From Spiribacter curvatus (lineage in GTDB: Bacteria > Pseudomonadota > Gammaproteobacteria > Nitrococcales > Nitrococcaceae), in NCBI RefSeq assembly GCF_000485905.1, contig NC_022664.1, positions 1,862,632-1,926,631 of the forward strand: a DNA stretch of 64,000 nucleotides, in the 5' to 3' direction. Below the pieces are notes generated by a model. The model was not told where the DNA came from. It worked only from the letters and a program-made list of their open reading frames with translations, and made no database searches. The position numbers and the translations under genes were made by a program. Below, in pieces: positions 26,667-34,220 of this stretch. Position 1 is the first letter of the stretch, and every line of letters begins with the position of its first letter.

Positions 26667-27833
26667 CTACAGCTCGCCGTAGGAGTGCAGGCCCGAGAGG
26701 AACATATTCACGCCCAGGAAGGCGAAGGTCGTGACGAACAGCCCGATCACCGCCCACCAGGCCATGGGCGTACCGCGCAGGCCCTTGGTGTAGCGCAGAT
26801 GCAGCCAGGCCGCGTAGTTGAGCCAGACGATCAGCGCCCAGGTCTCCTTCGGATCCCACGACCAGTAGGCCCCCCAGGCCTCGGCCGCCCATAGTGCGCC
26901 AAGGATGGTGGCCACGGTGAAGAACGCGAAGCCGAGCGCGATGCTGCGATAGCTCACATCGTCGATCTGCTTGAGGGTGGGCAGGCGCTCGGCCCACTTG
27001 CTGTCATCGGGCACCCGTGCCCGGATCAGATAGGCGACACCGAGCATCGCGGCGATGGCAAAGCAACCATAGCCGATGAAGTTGGTGGGCACGTGGATTT
27101 TCATCCAGTAGCTCTTCAGCGCCGGGACCAGCGGTTCGATCTGCGAGGCGCCCCGGTCAAAGTGGTACCAGAGCAGAAAGCCCACCGAGGCGGTGATCAC
27201 CAGCAGCACGAAAAACCCCATGGAATAGGTCTGCTGGGCCTTTTCGTAGTAGAGGTAGATCAGCGCGGTGATGACCGCGAACAGCACGAACACCTCATAG
27301 AGGTTGCTGACCGGGATATAGCCGATGCCCCCGGCGAACAGATGCGTCTCATGCCAGCGCACCAGCAGGCCCACCAGGCCGGCACCGGCGCCGAACCAGG
27401 TCAGCGTCGAGGCGACCCGGCCGGTGAAGCGGTGGCCGGTGAACAGCGAGACGCCGTACGCCAGTGTGGCCGCCGGGAACAGCGCGCTCATCCACATGAT
27501 CGCCGACTGGCTGGAGAGCAGGTACTGCAGGAAGAAATCCGTCTGCGCGACCTCCAGCGCCGGGTAGCGCATGACCGCGAACAGGCTCAGCGAGCAGACC
27601 GCGGCCATGTAGGTCTTCGAGGCGCTCCAGTGCCAGCCGATGCCGATCATCACCCCGGCGGTGAACAGCGTGATCACCACCTCGTAGCCATTCATGACAT
27701 CACCGAGCACCTGGAAGGTGCCGGCGGTGGCCGCCGCCACCAGGGCCGCCCAGGCCCAGTCACCCGCCGTCAGCCGCTGCCACAGCGACGGTCGGCGCAT
27801 CTGGCGGTACATTTCCTCGCGTGAAGCAACCAT
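26667..27833 (-). CDS. ccsA: Cytochrome c biogenesis protein CcsA/ResC (system II)
   Basis: A 388-residue multi-spanning membrane protein of the heme-handling CcsA/CcmC/CcmF superfamily. The tryptophan-rich WWD signature WGAYWSWDPKETWALIVWLNY is present near residue 320, flanked by conserved histidines (WHETHLFAGG; YAAWLH). With ResB it forms the system II synthetase that exports heme and attaches it to CXXCH apocytochromes. The ATG at 27833 is chosen because it follows the resB stop by 4 bases; the open frame extends into resB. Most gammaproteobacteria use system I (CcmA-H), so system II is of taxonomic interest. Confidence 0.93.
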   Translation of the reverse strand: MVASREEMYRQMRRPSLWQRLTAGDWAWAALVAAATAGTFQVLGDVMNGYEVVITLFTAGVMIGIGWHWSASKTYMAAVCSLSLFAVMRYPALEVAQTDFFLQYLLSSQSAIMWMSALFPAATLAYGVSLFTGHRFTGRVASTLTWFGAGAGLVGLLVRWHETHLFAGGIGYIPVSNLYEVFVLFAVITALIYLYYEKAQQTYSMGFFVLLVITASVGFLLWYHFDRGASQIEPLVPALKSYWMKIHVPTNFIGYGCFAIAAMLGVAYLIRARVPDDSKWAERLPTLKQIDDVSYRSIALGFAFFTVATILGALWAAEAWGAYWSWDPKETWALIVWLNYAAWLHLRYTKGLRGTPMAWWAVIGLFVTTFAFLGVNMFLSGLHSYGEL

Positions 27834-27837
27834 ATCC

Positions 27838-29907
27838 CTAACCTCGGTCCGTTTGATCGCGGTCGACCTGTTCATCGACCGCATCCGCCAGTTCCCCGAA
27901 CTCCCTGGCAAAGGCCTCGGGCTGGCGCTGATTGGCACCGGCCACCAACAGGTCGGCGCCGCCGTCGTCCCGCGGGGTCACCAGCGCCCAGACGCGCCGG
28001 TGGGAGACGTAGAAAAGCAGGAACACCCCGAGCGTCAGCATAGCGGAGCCGGCGTAGACCACATTCTTGCCCGGCGCGCGGGTGATTTGAAGCCCGGTGG
28101 CCTGACGATGATCGAAATGATCGATGCTGAAGATCACCGGCGCGCCATAATCAGCCACCGTGGAGACGGCATTGATGGCATCCTCGAAAAAGGTCCGCTG
28201 GTCGGCATCCGTCTGCACCATCGATAGCTGCACACCCTGCCGCGCCGCGAGCGTCTCGCGATAGAGCTCGAAGAGGGTGCGCTGAAGCACCGAGCGGGAG
28301 AACTCAAGCAGCATCTCGGGGCGATTCGAACCGGCGACACGCGCCTCGAGCTGGCGATTCACCGCGCCGAAGCCACCCTCAAGCAATGTCGCGATCATAT
28401 CATCCGCGGTACCGGCCACCCGTGTGCCGAGATCGGAGTTGGCGACGCCCATGCGCGCAAGCAGTCCATCCGCGGCCCGGCGGGCCGCCTGCTCGACGCG
28501 GTTGGGATCGTCCAGTGCGGCATAGAACTCAGTGAACGTCTCCATCGAGACCGCGTCGTCAGCCGGGACATGCAGATAGCGGAAGCGCTCGCCGGGGTTG
28601 CCGCGTACGCCGTGGAGGTAATACCAGCGCCCGTTGATCTCCACCGGCGCCATGTAGGTATGGAACTCACGCGCCTGACCGGCCTCGTCGCGGAGCGTGT
28701 AGTTGAACGACGGGCCCACATTACGGAATTCGTCACGGGCGCCGGTCCGCTCCACGGCGCGCGGATCCGGATTGACGTTGAAGAGCTGGAAATCATCGAT
28801 CTCCATCGTCCGCGCCATGCCGCCGAGCTGCAGGCGCAGATCCTCGAACACGCGGCCATCCACTGGCATTGATGCCCCGGAGCCATCGAGGATGTGGCCG
28901 GTGAGCTCAAGGGCGGTGCCCCCGTCGGTGAACGACGCCTGATACAGGGTATGCCCACGGTGGGTCAGTGGCTCATTGACCGAGATGGTTTCACGGATCG
29001 GCTCGTCGAGCTTCGGATCATGGATGACCAGATCACTCTCGTAGCTGCTCGGCATGCCATTGGGGTAATGGTCGATCCGGAAGTCCTCGAGATAGATCTC
29101 GAAGGGCAGTTCCTGGACCAGATAGCCATCGCGCACCTGCAGAAAGGTCACGCCGCTGTTGCTCTGCTCAGGGATGGTGACGTTACCGCGGAATGAACCA
29201 CTCTCAGGCGGCAGCCAACTCTCGCCAGGCACCTGGGAGACCGGCAGGTCACGGGTTTCGATCTGCAGATCACCGACCATTTCCCGGATCTTAAGGCCGA
29301 TGTTGCCGTCGATGAGCGCGCCGACCGCGATCACTACCACGGCGACATGGGTGAGGACATAACCTGCGCGCGTGGCACCGCCTTTCATGCCCGCAAGGAT
29401 GACCGTGTCACCGCGCACTTCGCGCCGGGTGCGATAGCCATAGCCGCGGAACGCCGAGTCGGCGAGCAGCTCGGCGTGATCCGCGTCCATGCCGGCCTGC
29501 CAGCGCCGATGATTGGACAACGCCATGAGTGAGCGCTCACGCACGTGGGTGCGATAGCGGGTGACCTCGCGCCAGACACTGGGGATGTGGCGGCTGACGC
29601 AGACCCCGGTGGAGACGATCAGAAAGCCCAGAATGCCCAGAAACCAGGCGGCCGAGTAGACATCGTAGAGATTCAGGGCCTTGAACACCTCGAACCAGAA
29701 CGGTCCGAACTGAATGAGGTATTCGTTGTAGGGATTGTTCTGGGGCAGGACAGTGCCGATGATCGAGGCAATGCTGACCACCACCAGCAGGGTGATCGCC
29801 AGGTTCATCGATCCCAGGAATTCAAGCCATATGCTGCCGGAGCGCCGCCGGCCGCGCCGCTTCGGCCCCGAGGGGCTGTCTGTTACTGTTGCAGCATCCT
29901 GGACCAT
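27838..29907 (-). CDS. resB: Cytochrome c biogenesis protein ResB/Ccs1 (system II)
   Basis: A 689-residue ResB: a basic cytoplasmic N terminus, three N-terminal transmembrane helices (SMNLAITLLVVVSIASIIGTVLPQ; WFLGILGFLIVSTGVCVS; YVLTHVAVVVIAVGALIDG), a large periplasmic domain (about 215-605) and a last helix (AGSAMLTLGVFLLFYVSH). The motif GTVLPQNNPYNEYLIQFGPFW is typical of the family. It is the partner of the CcsA product encoded next. Downstream on the same strand are ccsA and dsbA; upstream is cytochrome c4, a likely client. Confidence 0.93.
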   Translation of the reverse strand: MVQDAATVTDSPSGPKRRGRRRSGSIWLEFLGSMNLAITLLVVVSIASIIGTVLPQNNPYNEYLIQFGPFWFEVFKALNLYDVYSAAWFLGILGFLIVSTGVCVSRHIPSVWREVTRYRTHVRERSLMALSNHRRWQAGMDADHAELLADSAFRGYGYRTRREVRGDTVILAGMKGGATRAGYVLTHVAVVVIAVGALIDGNIGLKIREMVGDLQIETRDLPVSQVPGESWLPPESGSFRGNVTIPEQSNSGVTFLQVRDGYLVQELPFEIYLEDFRIDHYPNGMPSSYESDLVIHDPKLDEPIRETISVNEPLTHRGHTLYQASFTDGGTALELTGHILDGSGASMPVDGRVFEDLRLQLGGMARTMEIDDFQLFNVNPDPRAVERTGARDEFRNVGPSFNYTLRDEAGQAREFHTYMAPVEINGRWYYLHGVRGNPGERFRYLHVPADDAVSMETFTEFYAALDDPNRVEQAARRAADGLLARMGVANSDLGTRVAGTADDMIATLLEGGFGAVNRQLEARVAGSNRPEMLLEFSRSVLQRTLFELYRETLAARQGVQLSMVQTDADQRTFFEDAINAVSTVADYGAPVIFSIDHFDHRQATGLQITRAPGKNVVYAGSAMLTLGVFLLFYVSHRRVWALVTPRDDGGADLLVAGANQRQPEAFAREFGELADAVDEQVDRDQTDRG

Positions 29908-29942
29908 TGAATGCCCACCTGTCCGCTATCGATCTTATGATA

Positions 29943-29982
29943 CCCCGCAGCGACGGCTGGTTTAACCATCCGCCAGCGGGGG
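29943..29982 (-). promoter_or_regulatory. Long hairpin between the cytochrome c4 gene and resB
   Basis: On the minus strand CCCCGC..GCGGGG encloses GGCGG/CCGTC and TGGTT/AACCA arms, giving an extended imperfect stem-loop 20 bases after the cytochrome c4 stop. No T tract follows. It may stabilise or attenuate the cytochrome c4 transcript relative to resB-ccsA-dsbA. Confidence 0.45.
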
Positions 29983-30001
29983 AATGACCATCGTTCGCGA
30001 A

Positions 30002-30640
30002 CTATTCGGCTGCAATGTCCGTCGGGTAGAGGCCGCGCACGTAATTGGCCACCGCCTGAATCTCTTCGTCGTCGAGCTTCGAGGCGATGTCGTTCATCAA
30101 TCCGGCCTGCCCATAGCCTGAGCGCTTGCCGGACTGATACAGCCCCAGCTGCTCGATGGTGTACTCCACCTTCTGGCCGCTCAGGCGCGGGTAGCCGCTA
30201 TTGGGCACGCCCATGCCACCGGGGCCGTGACAGCTCACGCAGGCCGGCACGCCCTTCTCGTCGATGCCGCCCATGTAGATGCTGCGGCCGGTGCTGAGCA
30301 GCTCCTCCGGGGTTTCGCCCAGTTCCGCATCCAGCTCGGAGAAGTACACGGCGAGATCCGCCATCGTCTGCTTGTCGAGCCCGGCGGCCTGGCCCAGCAT
30401 GATCGCATTCTCACGCTCACCGGACTTGTAGAACTGCAGGTGGTCGTAGATATAGTCCGCGTGCTGGCCGGCCAGGTTGGGATAATTGGGCACGACACTG
30501 TTGCCCTGTTGCCCGTGGCATGCAGCACAGCTCGACGAAGCCGCCTTGCCCCGTTGGGGATCGGCGTTCTCGAGCTGGGCATGGGCCGCACCGCTCATCA
30601 GGAGCAGCGCCGTGAGCGCGGATAGCAGCTTAACGATCAT
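30002..30640 (-). CDS. Diheme cytochrome c4
   Basis: A 212-residue periplasmic cytochrome with a signal peptide (LLSALTALLLMSGAAHA) and two heme-binding motifs, CAACH (residues 38-42) and CVSCH (134-138). These lie in two homologous halves of about 90 residues, the cytochrome c4 layout. Likely methionine ligands are in NAIMLGQA and AGLMNDIA. Cytochrome c4 carries electrons to terminal oxidases such as cbb3. A very good sigma-70 promoter lies 30 bases upstream. Divergence from engB is the arrangement also seen in pseudomonads. Confidence 0.93.
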   Translation of the reverse strand: MIVKLLSALTALLLMSGAAHAQLENADPQRGKAASSSCAACHGQQGNSVVPNYPNLAGQHADYIYDHLQFYKSGERENAIMLGQAAGLDKQTMADLAVYFSELDAELGETPEELLSTGRSIYMGGIDEKGVPACVSCHGPGGMGVPNSGYPRLSGQKVEYTIEQLGLYQSGKRSGYGQAGLMNDIASKLDDEEIQAVANYVRGLYPTDIAAE

Positions 30641-30669
30641 GATGTCCGATAGTTCTTGGATAGAATGGC

Positions 30670-30698
30670 TTTATACCAACGCCCCCACGGGGGGTCAA
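30670..30698 (-). promoter_or_regulatory. Strong sigma-70 promoter for cytochrome c4
   Basis: On the minus strand TTGACC (-35, complement of 30693-30698) and TATAAA (-10, complement of 30670-30675) are separated by exactly 17 bases; each matches consensus at 5 of 6 positions. The spacer holds a CCCC-GT-GGGG palindrome. Confidence 0.75.
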
Positions 30699-30720
30699 TT
30701 CAATGGTTCAGGATTCAACG

Positions 30721-31326
30721 ATGACACTAGACTACCGCCGGGCGCAATTCCTCCTGTCCGCCGTCAGACCCGAGCAGTTGCCGGCGGACCGCGGCGACGA
30801 GGTGGCATTCGCGGGGCGCTCCAACGCCGGCAAATCCAGCGCGCTCAATGCCATCACCGACCAGAAGCAGCTGGCCCGCGTCAGCAAGACACCCGGCCGG
30901 ACCCAGCAGATCAATGTCTTCCCGCTCACCGACGAGGCGAACGGCGCACGGCTCATCGATCTGCCGGGGTATGGTTATGCCAGAGCGCCCGCCTCGGTGC
31001 GCGAGCACTGGCAGCGGATCCTGCCGCAGTACCTGGAAAGCCGGCAGAGCCTGCGTGGACTGGTCCTGATCATGGATATCCGCCATCCGCTCGGCCCGTT
31101 GGACGAGCAGATGCTGACCTGGTGCGAGGCGGCCGGGCTGCCCGTGCATGTGCTACTCAGCAAGGCCGACAAGCTCGGCCGCGGCCGCGCCGGGAACACA
31201 CTAAAGGCGGTCCGGCGGGGCACCCAGGCGATCTGTCCGCTCGCCACCGCGCAGCTGTTCTCATCGCAGACACGCCATGGCGTCGACGACGCCCGTCGCC
31301 AGCTCGATCAGTGGTTCGGAGCATAA
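30721..31326 (+). CDS. engB: Ribosome biogenesis GTPase EngB (YsxC/YihA)
   Basis: A 201-residue essential P-loop GTPase for large-subunit assembly. G1 is FAGRSNAGKSSALNAI, switch TPGRTQQINVF, G3 DLPGYGYARAP, G4 LLSKADKL and G5-like CPLATAQLFSS. The ATG at 30721 begins the conserved TLDYRRAQFLLSAVRP; another ATG six codons upstream (30703) is possible. It converges with polA, with a 160-base gap carrying a candidate small RNA and terminator. The engB-polA adjacency is widespread in gammaproteobacteria. Confidence 0.95.
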   Translation: MTLDYRRAQFLLSAVRPEQLPADRGDEVAFAGRSNAGKSSALNAITDQKQLARVSKTPGRTQQINVFPLTDEANGARLIDLPGYGYARAPASVREHWQRILPQYLESRQSLRGLVLIMDIRHPLGPLDEQMLTWCEAAGLPVHVLLSKADKLGRGRAGNTLKAVRRGTQAICPLATAQLFSSQTRHGVDDARRQLDQWFGA

Positions 31327-31362
31327 AAAACCCCGGCATCCAGGGGGGTATGGATACCGGGG
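31325..31362 (-). terminator. Rho-independent terminator of polA / candidate small RNA
   Basis: On the minus strand CCCCGGUAUCCA pairs with UGGAUGCCGGGG (12 pairs, one G-U, 8-base C-rich loop), followed immediately by six U residues at 31330-31325. This is the cleanest intrinsic terminator noticed in the window. On the plus strand the A6 precedes the hairpin, so it does not serve engB. Confidence 0.9.
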
Positions 31363-31450
31363 ACGATTGACCCGGCCGAGGGGGGGGGTTACGACCGGGT
31401 CACTCTGACCCGCACCCAAGGGAGGGGGTCGCGGGCCGCGCCGGGCACTG
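31325..31450 (-). ncRNA. Candidate small RNA with three C-rich hairpin loops at the Spot 42/ErsA locus
   Basis: Read on the minus strand, the gap after polA folds into three consecutive hairpins. Hairpin 1 (31437-31407): GGCCCGC, bulged G, ACCC, loop CCUCCCUU, GGGU, GCGGGUC, 11 pairs. Hairpin 2 (31402-31368): 11-pair stem UGACCCGGUCG/CGGCCGGGUCA with loop UAACCCCCCCCCU. Hairpin 3 (31362-31331): 12-pair stem with loop UACCCCCC followed by U6, a Rho-independent terminator. A weak promoter (TATAAG, 31456-31461; TTCGCT, 31479-31484; 17-base spacer) predicts a transcript of about 126 nt. Spot 42 (109 nt) and ErsA (about 130 nt) lie at this position and orientation after polA. C-rich single-stranded loops resemble anti-Shine-Dalgarno seeds. 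Expression is inferred; the region could be only a structured polA 3' end. Confidence 0.62.
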
Positions 31451-31455
31451 ACGCA

Positions 31456-31484
31456 CTTATAAAGACAGTACCCGCGGCAGCGAA
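31456..31484 (-). promoter_or_regulatory. Possible promoter of the candidate small RNA
   Basis: TATAAG (-10, complement of 31456-31461) lies 17 bases from TTCGCT (-35, complement of 31479-31484). The -10 matches 5 of 6, the -35 only 3 of 6. It begins just before the polA stop codon. Without it the RNA could still arise by processing of the polA mRNA. Confidence 0.4.
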
Positions 31485-31486
31485 GT

Positions 31487-34213
31487 TCAGTGGGCCGTAT
31501 CCCAATCGTCACCGATGCCGACTTCCACCTCCAGGGGTACGTCGAGATCGGCGGCCGCGGCCATGAAACCGCGGATCCGCTCGCCCACCGCGGCCTCGTC
31601 ACCCGCTGGCACCTCGAGCACCAGCTCATCGTGGACCTGCATGACCAGCGTCGCATCCGGATGCTCCCGGGTGATCCAGTCATCCACGGCGATCATGGCC
31701 CGCTTGATGATGTCCGCCGCGGTTCCCTGCATGGGTGCATTGATGGCGGTACGCTCGGCGTACTGGCGGCGCTGATTGTTGCGACTGTTGATCTCGGGCA
31801 GATAGAGCCGGCGGCCATACACCGTTTCCACATAGCCCTGCTGATGGGCGGTCTCCCGGGTCCGGTCCATGAAAGCCCGCACGCCGGGGTAGCGCTCGAA
31901 GTAGCGATCGACGTAGGCCTGCGCCTCGCCACGCTCGATGCCGAGCTGGCGGGCGAGCCCCCAGGCCGACATGCCATAGATCAGGCCGAAGTTGATGGCC
32001 TTGGCGGCGCGGCGCTGATCGCCGCTGACCGCCGCTGCCTCGCCGCCGAACACCTCGGCGGCGGTGGCCGAGTGAATATCAAGCCCTTCGGCGAACGCCC
32101 GTCGCAGCCCATCGTCGCCGGAGAGGTGGGCCATGATGCGCAGCTCGACCTGGGAGTAGTCCGCCGCCATCAGTCGATAGCCGGGTGTGGGCACGAAGGC
32201 GCGGCGGATGCGCCGGCCCTCGGGCGTGCGGATGGGGATGTTCTGCAGGTTCGGATCCGACGACGACAGTCGCCCGGTGGCCGCCACCGCCTGATGGTAG
32301 GAGGTATGCACGCGCCCGGTCTGCGGATTGATCAGGCTCGGCAGCTTGTCGGTGTAGGTCGAGCGCAGCTTCGAGACGCCGCGGTAGTCGAGGATCAGCC
32401 GCGGCAGATCATGGCCCTGGGCGGCCAGCTCCTCGAGGACCGACTCGGCGGTGGATGGCGCCCCCTTGGGTGTTTTCGCGAGTACCGGCAGCCCCTGGCG
32501 CTCGTAGAGGATCTCCTGGATCTGCTTGGGCGAGCCGAGATTGAACGGGCCACCGGCCGCTTCGTGGGCCTGAGCCTCGAGCTGCTGCATGGTCTCGGCG
32601 AGCTCCCGGCTCTGTGTCGCCAGCAGCCCGGCATCGACGCGCACACCGGTGCGCTCGATGCGCGAGAGCACCGGTAGCAGGGGCAGCTCGATGGACTCGT
32701 ACACCGCCCTCGGCCCGGCGCGCTCGGCGAGCGATGGCCACAGCGACTCGTGCAGCCGCAGCGTGATGTCGGCGTCCTCAGCGGCATAATCCACCGCCTG
32801 ATCAAGCGCCACCTGATCGAAGCTGATCTGTTTGGCGCCCTTGCCGGCCACCGCCTCATAGCCGATCGGCCGGTAATTGAGATACTTCTGCGCCAGCGAG
32901 TCCATGTCGTGGCGCGCGGCGGTGGCATCCAGGCAGTACGACTCGAGCATGGTGTCGTGGACGACGCCGCGCAGGGTGATGCCGTGGTTGGCCAGTACGC
33001 TCATGTCGTATTTCAGGTTCTGCCCCAGCTTGCCCGCCGCCGGATCCTCGAGCAGCGGCTTCAACCGGGCGAGCGTGGCGTCGCGATCGAGCTGCTGGGG
33101 TTGATCCGGGCCGCAATGCGCGAGCGGCAGATAGGCGGCCTCGCCCGCGGTCACCGCGAACGACACACCGACCACGCGGGCGCGCATGTAATCGAGGCTG
33201 TCGGTCTCGAGGTCGAAGGCGAAGAACGGCGCCGCGGCGAGCCGCTCGAGCCATGCCGCCAGATCGCCCTCGGTCTGGATGCAGTGATAGGCGGCCTGGG
33301 GATCGGCGGGGTCGTGATGCGCGGTCACCGCGGCCGGCTCGGCGGTCTCGGTGGCATCGGCCTCGATCTCGCGCAGCCAGGTGTTGAAGCCAAGGCCCCG
33401 GTAGCGTCGCGCCAGCTCGTCGCGGTCGGGGCGCTCGAGCCGGATCGCCAGCGGCGCCAGGGGCAGCTCGACATCGCAGTGGATGGTCGCCAGCTGTCGT
33501 GAGAGATCGAGCTCGTCGAGATGCGCGCGCAGGCTCTCGCCGACCTTGCCGCCGATCGCCCCGGCATGGGCACGGATGCCGTCGATGGACTGGTACTGGG
33601 TCAGCCACTTGGCAGCGGTCTTGGGCCCCACCTTGGGGACGCCGGGGATGTTGTCCGAGGTATCGCCCACCAGCGCCAGGTAGTCGATGATCTGCTCCGG
33701 GGGCACGCCGAACTTCTCGACCACCGCGTCGCGATCCAGGAGGGTATTGGACATGGTGTTGAGCAGCGTGACCCCGCCGTTGACCAGCTGCGCCATGTCC
33801 TTGTCGCCGGTGGAGATCAACAGCGTCAGCCCCTCGTCCCGGCCGCGCACGGCGAGCGTGCCGATCACATCATCCGCCTCGACGCCACCGACCTCGATCA
33901 GCGGCAGGCCCATGGCCCGGACAACGGCCTTGAGCGGCTCGAGCTGGGCGGCGAGATCATCGGGCATGGGCGGGCGGTTGGCCTTGTATTCGGCGAACAG
34001 CGCGTCCCGGAAGGTCTTGCCCGGGGCATCGAAGACCACGCCCATGTGTACCGGGCGGTAGTCCTCGATCAGTCGCCGGAGCATGCTGATCACCCCATAG
34101 ATCGCGCCGGTGGGTTCACCCGCTGCATTGGTCAGGGGCGGCAGCGCGTGATAGGCCCGATAGAGGTAGGACGAACCATCCACCAGCAACAGGCGCTTGT
34201 CGGGGTCACTCAT
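31487..34213 (-). CDS. polA: DNA polymerase I
   Basis: A 908-residue three-domain Pol I. The 5' nuclease (residues 1-290) has LLLVDGSSYLYRAYHAL and the helix-hairpin-helix LVGDTSDNIPGVPKVGPKTA. The 3'-5' exonuclease (about 320-510) retains its metal residues in FFAFDLETDSLDYM, so proofreading should be active. The polymerase domain has motif A MAADYSQVELRIMAHLSGD, motif B RRAAKAINFGLIYGMS and motif C LVMQVHDELVLEV. The ATG at 34213 gives the canonical N terminus; the frame is open 35 codons upstream into uvrD. It replaces RNA primers and fills repair gaps. Confidence 0.97.
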   Translation of the reverse strand: MSDPDKRLLLVDGSSYLYRAYHALPPLTNAAGEPTGAIYGVISMLRRLIEDYRPVHMGVVFDAPGKTFRDALFAEYKANRPPMPDDLAAQLEPLKAVVRAMGLPLIEVGGVEADDVIGTLAVRGRDEGLTLLISTGDKDMAQLVNGGVTLLNTMSNTLLDRDAVVEKFGVPPEQIIDYLALVGDTSDNIPGVPKVGPKTAAKWLTQYQSIDGIRAHAGAIGGKVGESLRAHLDELDLSRQLATIHCDVELPLAPLAIRLERPDRDELARRYRGLGFNTWLREIEADATETAEPAAVTAHHDPADPQAAYHCIQTEGDLAAWLERLAAAPFFAFDLETDSLDYMRARVVGVSFAVTAGEAAYLPLAHCGPDQPQQLDRDATLARLKPLLEDPAAGKLGQNLKYDMSVLANHGITLRGVVHDTMLESYCLDATAARHDMDSLAQKYLNYRPIGYEAVAGKGAKQISFDQVALDQAVDYAAEDADITLRLHESLWPSLAERAGPRAVYESIELPLLPVLSRIERTGVRVDAGLLATQSRELAETMQQLEAQAHEAAGGPFNLGSPKQIQEILYERQGLPVLAKTPKGAPSTAESVLEELAAQGHDLPRLILDYRGVSKLRSTYTDKLPSLINPQTGRVHTSYHQAVAATGRLSSSDPNLQNIPIRTPEGRRIRRAFVPTPGYRLMAADYSQVELRIMAHLSGDDGLRRAFAEGLDIHSATAAEVFGGEAAAVSGDQRRAAKAINFGLIYGMSAWGLARQLGIERGEAQAYVDRYFERYPGVRAFMDRTRETAHQQGYVETVYGRRLYLPEINSRNNQRRQYAERTAINAPMQGTAADIIKRAMIAVDDWITREHPDATLVMQVHDELVLEVPAGDEAAVGERIRGFMAAAADLDVPLEVEVGIGDDWDTAH

Positions 34214-34220
34214 AGCAGTC

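Noticed and set aside
31321..31500. Treating the C/G-rich tracts between engB and polA as assembly artefact
   Set aside because: The stems pair precisely around the tracts and the terminator has a clean U6, so the structure argues for real sequence; tract length could still be miscalled.
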